26,812 nucleotides of DNA, taken from NCBI GenBank assembly GCA_019217005.1, contig JAHBNG010000171.1, positions 1 through 26,812 of the forward strand, written 5' to 3'. Origin of the DNA: Chloroflexi bacterium TSY. GTDB taxonomy: Bacteria > Chloroflexota > Anaerolineae > Caldilineales > Caldilineaceae. A program made the position numbers and the translations under genes. Below are positions 1-8,380 of this stretch, in pieces (the first letter of the stretch is position 1; each line of letters begins with the position of its first letter). Below the pieces are notes generated by a model, which searched no databases, was not told the origin of the DNA, and saw only the letters and a list, made by a program, of their open reading frames with translations.

Positions 1-1091
1 CAGCGAACGATTCCGGAATCTCCCGCCGAGGCAAGTCTATGCCAAGTTGCTGGACGAGGGAAAGTATTTCTGTCACTGGAGGACAATGTATCGGATTCTA
101 GATGAGCATGCTGAAGTGAAGGAGCGGCGGAATCAACTCACCCATCCAACATACAGCAAGCCGGAATTGATGGCGACTGGACCGAACCAGCTCTGGAGTT
201 GGGATATCACCAAACTGAAAGGGCCGATTCGTCTGACCGCCTACTATCTTTATGTCATCCTGGATGTCTATAGTCGCTATGTGGTTGGCTGGAAACACAG
301 AAAATGCTGTGCGCTGACGGTCTATCCTACTGGATGCTGGCTGATTGCGAGTCGGAACGCTATGCTCAAAAACTAATCCTCGAAACGTGTGCCAAACAAA
401 AGATCGCACCGCAACAACTGACCCTGCACGCAGACAATGGTCCCTCTATGAGCTCCAAGTCTGTCGAGCAGTTGCTCAGAGACCTCGAGGTAGACAAGAG
501 CCATAGTCGTCCCCATACTCCCAATGATAATCCTTTTTCTGAGTCTCACTTCAAGACCCTGAAATATCGTCCAGATTATCCGGGTCGCTTTGATTCCTTT
601 GACCATGCTCACCGCTGGTCTGCTGCTCTTTTCGACTGGTACAACAATGAACATTATCACTCGACACTCAATCTCTTGACTCCGGCTTCGGTTCACTATG
701 GCTTTTGCCATCAGGTGCTCGCTCAGCGGCAACAGACTCTATTTGATGCTTATCTCGAGCATCCTGAGCGCTTTGTTCACGGTCCGCCGACTCTACCTCA
801 GCTACCGGCTGAAGTCTGGATCAATCCGCCTTGTCATTCGGCTGAGTCTCTCTCATGAGTGGGGCTTTCGTTTTCGCTAACCATGAGCGACTCGATTCAT
901 CATTTCGCTTTCATGGCGGCACAGCTCCCCCCCCCGAGAGTGGTTCCTGTCACAGAATCTTGGTTCCATTTTTCGGCCACAGCTTCACTTTTTTCGACTC
1001 TCTGGACACCTTACGCTTGGCTTACACACTATTTCGTATCCTCTCTATTTTTTTGTCGTTTTGTGTCTCACTTTTATTGACACATTCCGTC
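1..1091 (+). mobile_element. IS3-family insertion sequence, right part (left end outside window)
   Basis: The window opens inside the orfB of an IS3-family element. I place the right end near 1063-1091, where the minus strand reads about CGGAATGTGTCAATAAAAGT followed by GAGACA. That resembles the terminal repeats I remember for this IS3 group (GTGTCAA...GAGACA). The other end and orfA are outside the window, so the inverted repeat cannot be matched and no target duplication can be checked. The 859-1090 stretch after orfB has no convincing gene; it holds a run of nine C at 927-935. The element appears to enter the 3' end of the Uma2 gene on the opposite strand. Confidence 0.5.
2..858 (+). pseudogene. 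IS3-family transposase (orfB, DDE integrase), 5' partial and frame-broken
   Basis: The frame is open from base 2 (no start in the window) and encodes the integrase catalytic half of an IS3-family transposase. It would cut and join element ends with a DDE triad. Visible motifs are the TMYRIL region, WSWDITKL (first Asp), TLHADNG (second Asp) and a Ser-Glu-Ser-His-Phe-Lys-Thr-Leu-Lys stretch (Glu). The C-terminus HPERFVHGPPTLPQLP..VWINPP is typical of the group. Reading breaks just after VVGW at 281-292. The downstream frame resumes as MLADCESE at 334. Removing 293-333 (41 bp, bounded by CTGG at 289-292 and 330-333) joins VVGW directly to MLADCESE, as intact relatives read. As it stands the upstream frame stops at 374-376, so this copy should be inactive. 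Confidence 0.88.
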
Positions 1092-1816
1092 CCTTGCGAA
1101 TCGAGATATGCCCGAACTCGATTCGCACGTTCTTGCTCTTCTTCTAAAGTAGACCGAGTTTCTTCCAGAGTAGATTGGGTTTCTTCTAGAGTAAACTTAC
1201 TCTGTTGCAATGCAGCCTCTGCTCGTTCCACACGCTGTCTTTCCATCCATAACTCTGGAGATACATAGGATTGATAAATGACATCCGAGAGCAATTGTGT
1301 TGGATTGGGACTGGTATATAGGTCTGCAACGCGAAACTGAAATCCTGGTAGGACCGATGATTGGATGACTCCGTTGACTGGTGAGATTGGTTGATAAATT
1401 CCAGCCGGATCAAGTCTATAGAAAGCCGTTTCATTTGTACGACTGGCTGGACTGCCATCCAGAATGAAGTATTCCGTCACACCGCGCTGCGCATACTCAT
1501 TATACTTGTGAACAGTGTCCCGTTCGATCTCGCTTGTTTTCGAATTAGACACAAATTCAATGCAGAGATCAAAGATACCGTTGTAGGACCGATCTCTGTC
1601 GCCAATGGGAACGGGATTGCTGTTGAGGACGATGCCCAAGTCTGGTGCTCTCACTCTTGTCCCGCTGGCCAGGTTCAATGAAAAGCCGATTTCTTGTCCA
1701 ACCATCTCGGCAATTGGGTGAACAGAGAGATAATCCTTCAAGAGGTAGAGAAACCAGACATACATAAGGCAGATGGACTCACAACCACTTTTCGGATGGG
1801 TTCTAAAGTGTAGCAC
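1022..1816 (-). CDS. Uma2-family (DUF820) PD-(D/E)XK nuclease-like protein with coiled-coil tail
   Basis: The product is about 264 aa from a GTG at 1816; an in-frame stop lies three codons upstream. The core matches the Uma2/DUF820 restriction-endonuclease-like fold: a RAPDLG motif (catalytic Asp), DLCIEFVS (Glu on the second strand), then a Lys/Tyr-rich helix and GVTEYFILD. The usual N-terminal segment with the Tyr-Glu-x-x-x-Gly-Glu signature is absent, so the protein looks short at the front or its start is misjudged. After the core come a linker and a Glu-rich heptad coiled coil (TLEETQS/TLEETRS/TLEEEQE), as often seen in expanded Uma2 families. The last roughly 25 residues after YLDSQG lie in what looks like the IS3 right end, so the native C-terminus is probably lost. 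The biological role of Uma2 proteins is poorly known. It is alone on this strand here. Confidence 0.8.
   Translation of the reverse strand: MLHFRTHPKSGCESICLMYVWFLYLLKDYLSVHPIAEMVGQEIGFSLNLASGTRVRAPDLGIVLNSNPVPIGDRDRSYNGIFDLCIEFVSNSKTSEIERDTVHKYNEYAQRGVTEYFILDGSPASRTNETAFYRLDPAGIYQPISPVNGVIQSSVLPGFQFRVADLYTSPNPTQLLSDVIYQSYVSPELWMERQRVERAEAALQQSKFTLEETQSTLEETRSTLEEEQERANRVRAYLDSQGTECVNKSETQNDKKIERIRNSV
1141..1203 (-). repeat. Three 21-bp tandem repeats encoding coiled-coil heptads
   Basis: Units at 1141-1161, 1162-1182 and 1183-1203 share the plus-strand pattern CTTC(T/C)(A/G)AGTAGA..G.GTTT, the third being more diverged. Each encodes one seven-residue turn (TLEETxS) of the Uma2 tail. Slippage here would lengthen or shorten the coiled coil by whole heptads without shifting frame. 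Confidence 0.7.
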
Positions 1817-2022
1817 AAGCGTCTATTGTCTTCAATTCATCCCCTTACCTTGTCACCCCTTCTCTCCGTTGCCTCAGGTTTGTTGCATTCCATGCTCAAC
1901 TCTAAATGGGGAGTAAGGGGCTGAGACCAAGAAGGTGACTCCTTTATGTCGCATGGGGAAAGGTGAGGCGGTGCAATTGGATGCGATATTTTGCTGATTT
2001 GGGACGATACAGCCCCCTACTT

Positions 2023-2054
2023 GCGACGATCTGGATGCGATCGCTTGTTATACT
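2023..2054 (+). promoter_or_regulatory. Extended -10 promoter with conserved upstream block (copy A)
   Basis: The -10 hexamer TATACT is at 2049-2054, preceded by TG at 2046-2047 (extended -10). No good -35 is seen at normal spacing. The 32-bp block starting GCGACGATCTGGAT matches 27 of 32 positions with 8288-8319. The word TGGATGCGAT occurs at 1978 and again at 2032, and could be an operator repeat. The putative transcript start is about 30 bp before the membrane-protein start at 2092. Confidence 0.55.
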
Positions 2055-2091
2055 TTCGACAAGAGAACAGATTCATCCAGGAGCATTCGTC

Positions 2092-2799
2092 ATGATTCAG
2101 CAATTTGCCAAGCATCACAATAAGATTCAGTTTTTCGGATATGAAATCGCCAATTTGGTGTTGGTGGGCCAGCAACTGTGGCTGACCCATGATACCGGCT
2201 ACGGCTTCAACACAGAGACGATGGCGGCCTTAGCGCTGCTCCTTGGCTCCTTGTTCATCTGGCTCTTTGATCCAAAGATGCGTCCATATCTGCTCTTTTA
2301 CGGCGGTCTTGCGCTGGCCGTCGGCGGTGCGCTCTTTGCGGCAGCAGGCTACACCTGGACCGGTCTGTCCATCGTACTAGCTTCGTTAGAAACGGCTCGC
2401 GGCGGATTGGGCGTCCTCAATGGCTGGATCGATGAACGGAAGCAGCAGGCGGCACCGGTGCCTTTCTCCATCACCATCCATCAGCAGGTGGTCCACCGGA
2501 GCCTGTGCTGGTATTGTCAGTTGGTCGATGTTGTGGTCAGCATCTCTCCCGATTTGGGTCGCTTTATCAACGAACGGCCCTTTATCACCAGCACCCTAAT
2601 CAAAGCGCCACTGCGCCTCGAGTTCGTTGGAAAGAAGCTGCTCATGGGGGACTGGATTGGTGTTGTGGTTGGCCTTTCGTGGCTGCTGCTGGGCGATCTG
2701 GCACTGGCGTTCAATGATGCCGAGTTGCAAGCCTATGTAGAACGGAGTGAGGTTGCGCACGCACCAAATGTAATCAGGATTGAACATTCGAACGTATGA
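2092..2799 (+). CDS. Integral membrane protein of unknown function
   Basis: The product is 235 aa. I choose the ATG at 2092 because an AGGAG Shine-Dalgarno lies 8 bp before it at about 2079-2083; the frame is open further upstream but that part overlaps the promoter. Hydrophobic segments sit around residues 20-32, 45-62, 66-85 and 88-105, with another near the C-terminus (WIGVVVGLSWLLLGDLALAF). A central soluble stretch and a charged C-terminal tail complete it. I do not recognise the family and see no catalytic motif. It is preceded by an extended -10 promoter and followed by an 88-bp gap to the adhesin gene on the same strand, so co-transcription is possible. Confidence 0.65.
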   Translation: MIQQFAKHHNKIQFFGYEIANLVLVGQQLWLTHDTGYGFNTETMAALALLLGSLFIWLFDPKMRPYLLFYGGLALAVGGALFAAAGYTWTGLSIVLASLETARGGLGVLNGWIDERKQQAAPVPFSITIHQQVVHRSLCWYCQLVDVVVSISPDLGRFINERPFITSTLIKAPLRLEFVGKKLLMGDWIGVVVGLSWLLLGDLALAFNDAELQAYVERSEVAHAPNVIRIEHSNV

Positions 2800-2835
2800 G
2801 GCTAAGGCTAATCTAGAAAATACAGGGAAGTGCCG

Positions 2836-2862
2836 AGCTGATGGCTGACTAGCTGAATGCTT
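2836..2862 (+). repeat. Short dispersed repeat, AGCTGA-type
   Basis: This 27-bp block begins AGCTGATGGCTGACTAGCTG. It matches 23 of 27 positions with 16737-16763 on the same strand and is therefore also present, inverted, in the 10026-10149 repeat. Here and at 16.7 kb it lies just upstream of a ribosome-binding site (AAGGAG at about 2875-2881 here). It could be a mobile intergenic repeat or a regulatory site. Confidence 0.5.
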
Positions 2863-2887
2863 ACTTAGAAAGTTCAAGGAGTACAAT

Positions 2888-5212
2888 ATGACCCAAGGTC
2901 AATTTCGACCAACAGCACCCAACGGGAGGCGACGCCTCCTGCAAGCGTACATTTACGCAATCTTTGCGATGATCATTGTCCTATGGACGATGCCCCAAAC
3001 TGCTGCGGCCCAGGTCGACCCAGAACCCAGCAACGACCCCACCAACTTCACCGCTACTACCAACAGCTGTCCCAACTTTCCCGTGGATGTGAGTACCACA
3101 ACAGAATTGAATCTTGCTTTGGCCTGCTATAACGCCGCCCCCGCAGGCGAATATGCCATTAACATCACTCAAGGATTTACCCTGACAGAGTCAACCACAC
3201 CGATCACCAATACGCTGGATGCCGCTTTGCTCATCAACGGGAACGGCCACGTCATCGACGGTGACGCCAGCTATCGCCACTTTACCGTGCTCGATAGCAA
3301 GGTAACCATTGCGGACATTACCTTGCAACATGGCGACGCACCCAATGACTGCACAAAAACCAAAAGCTTTTCCGATTGTGGGGGAGCCATCCGCGTGGGT
3401 ACTGCTGTAGCCACGGTTACAGTGACCAATACGAACATCCTGAGCAACACGGCCAGCTTGGGGGGCGGTCTCTTTAACGAGGGCGGCGTGCTCATCATCA
3501 ACAGTAGCGTCATATCGGGCAACGTGACCAGCTATCGGGCGGGTGGGATTGGCAGTTTCGCAGACGGAACCTTAACGATCCGCAACAGCACCGTTGCCCA
3601 CAACGAGTCTGACACGGGCGGCGGGATTACCAAAACGGATGATGGTTTCCTGACCATTGACCGGAGCACCATTGCCCACAACGTGGCGCGCAGCGGCTCA
3701 GGGGGGGTACAAATCGAGAGTGGGGTCGCAACCATCAGTAACAGCACCATCTCGGGTAATTCGGCGCTCAATGGTCCATACGGCGGCATTATCAATGAAG
3801 GCACCCTGACCATGACCAACAGCACCATTGCCCACAATACGGCCAGCGGCCTTATCGGCGGCTTCGGCAGCAGGATTGATCCCAGTGAAGGGGATATGCT
3901 GACGGTGCGCAACAGCCTCTTTGCCCACAATGTGTCCCTCGCACCCGACACGCCATTCAATCCCATCACGCCATTCCGCAGCGCCGATTGTGTGAGTATT
4001 GACCTGAATGGGACAGAGGTGGGCGACATCGATGCCAGCAACCTGATTAGCGACGGCACCTGCGGCAGCGCAGTCCAGTCCGACCAGCTCTATCTGGGTC
4101 CTCTGCAGAACAACGGTGGCCCTACCTGGACCCACGCGATTTTGCCCTACAGCGCTGCCTTCAACGCAGGCGATAACGGCGTCTGTGGTGCTGCGCCCGT
4201 CAGCGGCGTGGATCAGCGCGGGATTGCGCGGCCACAGTATGCCACCTGCGACGTTGGGGCCTATGAACTTGCGCAGACCAGCGAACCCGTCTTTACCAGC
4301 CCACCCACCATTAACGTCTGGGAGAATCAGGCGTTCGTGGTCGACGTCAACGTCTTTGACGATGTGGACACAGAGGGCATTGGGTTGACCCTGAGCTTTG
4401 GCGGCACCGACCTCGCCCGTTTCAATGCAGATACGACCACCGGCGTGGTCACATTTATCAATCGGCCCGACTTCGAGAATCCGCTGGATGTGGGTGGCGA
4501 CAATGTCTACAATATTCAAGCGACGGTCACCGATTCGGGTGGCTTGAGCGCGGTGCAGGAGATAGTTATCACCGTTCTGGATATTCCTGAATGTGTGCCC
4601 TTCCCGCTGGACGTCAGCACTACGGCCGAGTTGAATGCGGCCATCGACTGCTACAACTACCTGCCCGGCGGCGAGTACGTCATCAACGTGGTGCAGGACA
4701 TCACGCAGGTCACCACCACAACTCAAGTGAGTCGGGCAGGCTTTTACAAGAATGCAGATGCATCCCTGCACATCAACGGCAACGGCCACACAATGGACGG
4801 GGCCAACAGCTATCGCCTCTTGGATATTGTGGACGGCCACGTCACGCTGGCCAACCTCACCCTGCAAAACGGCTTTGCCACGGATCTCTGTTTTGAAAAC
4901 GATACGTGTGGCGGCGCGGTCCGCATTGGGGTCAGCGCCGCGGTCACGCTGACGGCGTCCACCGTCTTCAGCAGCAGTGCCGATTTTGGCGGCGGTCTCT
5001 ACTCCGCTGGTGAACTGACCGTGAGCAGTAGTACCGTCTACAGCAATGCGGCGCTTCTTGCTGGCGGCATCGCCAACCGCGGCACCATCACCGTCAGCAA
5101 CAGCACCATTTCCCACAATAGTGCAACGGCTGGCGGTGGCCTTGTGGGTCTTGAGGGCAGCGTTGCCGTCTACAACAGCACCATCTACAGCAACTCGGCG
5201 ACCAACAACCTA
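2888..5212 (+). pseudogene. Giant exported beta-helix/cadherin-like adhesin, 5' part (interrupted by IS630 element)
   Basis: This is the first 775 codons of a gene that continues at 6443 and 7704 (about 1357 aa when repaired). ATG at 2888 follows AAGGAG. Residues 1-42 form a long signal peptide (basic RRR, hydrophobic core, TAAA cleavage region). Residues about 60-395 are a right-handed parallel beta-helix of the choice-of-anchor-Q type with recurring 'NSTIxxNxA..GGG' turns, closing with a Gly-Pro-Leu-Gln-Asn-Asn-Gly-Gly cap and DQRGIARPQ...CDVGAYE. Residues about 462-565 are one cadherin-like domain (WENQAF, DDVDTEG, PDFENP, VTDSGGLSAVQEIVITV). A second beta-helix starts at about 567. The two helices open with near-duplicate sequence (FPVDVSTTTELN / FPLDVSTTAELN), an internal duplication. 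The protein should be a surface adhesin or polysaccharide binder, not an enzyme. After the TA at 5211-5212 the frame runs into IS630 DNA and stops at 5275. Confidence 0.85.
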
Positions 5213-6442
5213 GTGTTTTGTCAGATAAGTTATGATACAGGTTGGTCATCAGAATCGGTATCCAAAACAGGATAGAAACGCTGGAACTTCTGGCGAGCGA
5301 GAGCGGGGGTAAATTGCCATTGAATGGTAGCAGATTGTTCATTGCGCTCGTTGACAAGAGCAAGGACAACAGTCTCAAGAAGCTCTTTGGAATCAATGCG
5401 GCGATCAAGAACTTGGCGAGTGATAACCGAGAGTTCAATTTCAACCATATTAAGCCAACTCCCGTTGACGGGGTATAAACCATCTGAAAGTGCTGAGCCA
5501 GAGCGAAAGCTTCCTCAGGCGAAAAGATGGTGTAGAAGGAACTGGGTGAATGAATGTTGAGATTATCCTGAACAATCTGTAATGAATCGGCATCAGGATT
5601 GTGTTTCGTTTTGAGATCATGCATGAAGCGAGCATACTCTTGGCCTCTGCGCCGTTCGGTAATCTGAACAACCCGCTGTCCAGTGTGTGGCTGGTAAGCA
5701 ATCAAGATGTAACAGATGCCCTTGCGTTCATAGTGATGATCATAGCGCCATTTCTTGCCTGGTTTCATCTCAATCGGCACGATTGTATCGCCCAAGAGCT
5801 GACAAGGTTTTTTCATCGTAACACCAGAGAGGATTCTTGGGGTCATAGGGCTGTGCATAGAGGTCCAAGATTTGTTCCATGTGCCACAAGTATGTAGGTG
5901 TTAACTTTCCGATACACCACTGCACCTTCAAATGGGGTTTCAGTTTGGTTTTTTTCAGAATTTCACTCACGGTTTCATGCGAAATGTCTTCCACAAACTT
6001 TAACTCAACCGCTGTGGTTGCTAGCAGCCTTAAAGTCCATCGGCTTCGCCCATCTGGTCCTTTCGTACACGCTAGTGCCGTGATTTTGGCTCTGGCTTCG
6101 TTACTAATCTCGACTGGTCGTCCGCTTCTTGGCTCTTCTAGGGCTTTGGTTAGCCCTTCCGTCACATATCTTTTGCGGATTCGCACCACCGTTGCTCGCG
6201 TCACTCCCACTCGTTCCATGATTTCTCTGTCTGTTTTTCCTCCATCTGACAAGAGCAGAATATGTGCCCTTCTTATCTTTCTTACGTTCTCTTTCCCTTT
6301 TGCCGTTATTCGCCTTAATTCATTTCTGTCTTTATCACTTAGTTTAACTTTATATACTTGCTTCATTTCTCTCTGCCTCCTCGTTTTTTTAGTCACTTTC
6401 TGGCAGAGTTTACCGTATTATAACTTATCTGACAAAACACTA
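5211..6442 (-). mobile_element. IS630-family insertion sequence (TA target duplication)
   Basis: The ends are inverted repeats of 28 bp, matching 27 of 28, at 5211-5238 and 6415-6442; the outer sequence is TAGTGTTTTGTCAGATAAGT. Both ends carry the TA duplicated by IS630/Tc1-mariner elements. Excision leaving one TA restores CTA-GGT and joins ...SNSATNN-L-GGLFNQSGN in a single frame across the adhesin. The insertion unit is 1230 bp including one TA. The transposase lies on the minus strand and is frame-broken, so this copy probably cannot move itself. Confidence 0.93.
5230..6366 (-). pseudogene. IS630-family transposase, broken by two frameshifts
   Basis: This would be a DDE transposase with an N-terminal helix-turn-helix (ELRRITAKGKENVRKIRRA, TDREIMERVGVTRATVVRIR) and a C-terminal catalytic domain. 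I favour the ATG at 6366 because GAGGAGG lies about 10 bp upstream; the frame is open to 6396. The first catalytic Asp is in LWCYDEK. At plus-strand T-run 5808-5813 one extra base moves the rest (KPCQLLGDTIVPIEMKPGKK, then IVQDNLNIH with the second Asp) to another frame. At about 5459-5463 one base is missing, so YTPSTG and MVEIELSVI (catalytic Glu) lie in different frames. Two separate one-base lesions argue for decay rather than programmed frameshifting, although the A6 tract at the first site could slip. Confidence 0.88.
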
Positions 6443-7711
6443 GGTGGGCTGTTCAACCAGAGCGGCAACACCACGGTCCGCAATAGCATTATCGCTGGCA
6501 ACATGGCCAACAGTGTACCCAGCGACTGTCTTGGCATGGACGGCACCATGCTCGACGCCTCCAACCTGGATTCTGATGGCTCCTGCGGCGATGCAGTCCA
6601 GTCAACCAGCATCAATCTCGGGCCGCTGCAGGACAATGGCCCTTCCCCGACTGGATCGGGGACTAGCTCAGGGCAAGCCACCTGGCCCCACGCTTTGCTC
6701 GACGGCAGCGCGGCCCGCGACGCAGGCGACAACGCCACCTGCGCGGCCATCCCAGTCAATAACGTAGACCAACGGGGCATTCCCCGTCCTCAATTCGGCA
6801 CCTGCGACATCGGGGCCTTCGAGTTCTGGATCAACGCCGCACCCACCATCACAAGCAGCAATGCTGTAACCGTGGCAGAAAATCAGACCAGCACCATTGA
6901 CGTCCAGGCCATCGACGATATTGACGCCGAGGGGGCAGGACTCATCTTCAGTTTGAGTGGCACTACCGATGATGCTCTCTTTGCCATCGATGCCAATACG
7001 GGCGCAGTCACCTTCATCAGCGCACCCGATTTCGAGAATCCATCCGATGTAGGGGCAGACAACGCTTACAACGTCCAAGTCACTGTCACCGACACCACCT
7101 TCTTGACTGGTACGTTGGCGGGTGTACAGGATATAGTCATTACCGTGACCGACGTTTATGAAAATGTAGGGCCGACCATTACCAGTGGCAGCACCATTAC
7201 GGTGGCTGAGAACCAGACCGGTGCACTTGACGTGCAAGCCGCCGATGATGTTGATGCCGAGGGGGCAGGACTCATCTTCAGCTTGAGCGGCGGCGCAGAT
7301 GATGCTCTCTTCACCATCGACGCCAACACGGGCGTGGTCACTTTCATCAGCGCACCCGACTTCGAGAATCCGTCTGACGTTGGAGGCGACAATCGCTATA
7401 ATATCCAGGTGACAGTGACCGATTCCGGATCCCTAACGGCCGTGCAAGACATCGTCATCACGGTTGCCGACGTGGCTGAAAACGTTGCGCCGATCGTTAC
7501 CAGCAGCGGCACCATTACGGTGGCTGAGAACCAGACAAGTGCACTTGATGTACAGGCCATCGACGACAGCGATGCCGAGGGCAGTGGCCTGACCTTCCAC
7601 CTGAGCGGTGGGGCTGATCAAGCTCTTTTCGTAATCGATGCCAACACGGGCGTCGTCCGTTTTGTCAGTACACCAGACTTTGAGAGTCCCACCGATGTAG
7701 GGGGGCGATAA
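6443..7711 (+). pseudogene. Adhesin, middle part (second beta-helix end and cadherin-like domains)
   Basis: This continues the adhesin after the IS630 element in the same frame, starting GGLFNQSGNTT. It ends the second beta-helix (NSIIAGN, LGPLQDNG, then DQRGIPRPQFGTCDIGAFEF, the same cap as in the first helix). It then encodes tandem cadherin-like domains of about 105 residues, each with VAENQTS, the Ca-binding-type DDxDAEG, GVVTF/GAVTF, PDFENPSDVG and VQDIVITV. The domains are closely similar at DNA level (GATGCCGAGGGGGCAGGACT recurs at about 6923 and 7251), suggesting recent duplication. At 7700-7705 a run of six G, where sister domains have five equivalent bases, shifts the frame and causes a stop at 7709-7711. 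Confidence 0.85.
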
Positions 7712-8192
7712 CGTCTACAATATTCAAGTCACCGTGACTGATGCCGGTTCCCTGACCGATGTGCAGGAGATCACCATCACTGTGACGGATATGGATGAGG
7801 GGCCGGATGTCCCAGAAAATGTGGCACCAATCATCTCTGGTAATAATTTGGCCAGCGTGGCCGAAAACCAGAGCAGCGCCATTGATGTCAACGCCACCGA
7901 TGATAGCGATGCGGAAGGAGCGGGACTGATCTTCCGCCTGAGTGGCGGAGCCGATCAAGGTCTCTTCGCCATCGACACCAGCAGTGGTGTCGTCACCTTT
8001 GTCAATGCGCCAGATTTCGAGAATCCCGCGGACGCAGATGGGAATAACATCTACAACATTCAGGTTACGGTCACCGATTCGGGTGAGCTTACCGCGGTGC
8101 AGGACATTGTCATCACCGTGACCGATGTATTTGAGGAAACCCCTTCTGAAGAGCAAAACGTGCGGATCTTTTTACCCCTCGTAGTCAACTGA
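7704..8192 (+). pseudogene. Adhesin, 3' part with LPL-type C-terminal tail
   Basis: This is the last segment of the adhesin, one frame away from the middle part because of the G-run lesion. It completes one cadherin-like domain (DNVYNIQVTVTDAGSLTDVQ) and carries a final one (ENVAPIIS, VAENQSSAIDV, DDSDAEG, PDFENPADADG, VQDIVITV). Across the whole gene I count five cadherin-like domains. The protein ends FEETPSEEQNVRIFLPLVVN. The FLPLVxx end matches the tails of four other exported proteins in the window. No T-rich terminator hairpin is seen after the stop. Confidence 0.82.
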
Positions 8193-8220
8193 GGGGGCAT
8201 AACTGTTCATATTTTGGACG

Positions 8221-8329
8221 ATTTGCCTCCATAAATTGGTTCTGGATGCGCTTCTTCGCCAAATGGATGCGATAGAGACGCATTCCCGCGACGATCTGGA
8301 TACAATTGGTTGTTATAATGGAGGCAAAT
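8221..8329. repeat. 12-bp inverted repeat spanning promoter copy B
   Basis: ATTTGCCTCCAT at 8221-8232 is the exact reverse complement of ATGGAGGCAAAT at 8318-8329. The 85-bp interval holds three words of the form TGGATGCG/TGGATAC (8243, 8264, 8297) and the -10 box. The right arm begins inside the -10 hexamer. It could be an operator pair or the remnant ends of a small element. Confidence 0.5.
8288..8319 (+). promoter_or_regulatory. Extended -10 promoter with conserved upstream block (copy B)
   Basis: The -10 hexamer TATAAT at 8314-8319 is a perfect consensus and is preceded by TG (8311-8312). The upstream block GCGACGATCTGGAT is identical to 2023-2036; 27 of 32 positions agree over the whole block. 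No convincing -35 is seen, consistent with an extended -10 promoter. The next gene on this strand is the 8580 protein, but the 8381-8494 inverted-repeat element lies between. Confidence 0.6.
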
Positions 8330-8380
8330 AACCAAGATCGGCGTGGATCAGAAGGGAGCAATTTGCGGGCCATACGGACG

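Noticed and set aside
927..935. C9 run as a phase-variable tract
   Set aside because: It lies in non-coding DNA after the transposase stop, with no gene start next to it.
3698..5116. Long open frame antisense to the adhesin (472 codons)
   Set aside because: It mirrors the repetitive, GC-biased coding strand, has no recognisable domain, and the plus strand clearly encodes beta-helix and cadherin-like domains.
5879..6442. Open frame across the IS630 element leading into the adhesin middle part
   Set aside because: It runs antisense through the transposase and merely lacks stops; real adhesin coding resumes only after the TA at 6441-6442.
8185..8373. Small minus-strand frame in the promoter B region
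   Set aside because: No ribosome site or family match; it covers the promoter and an inverted repeat.
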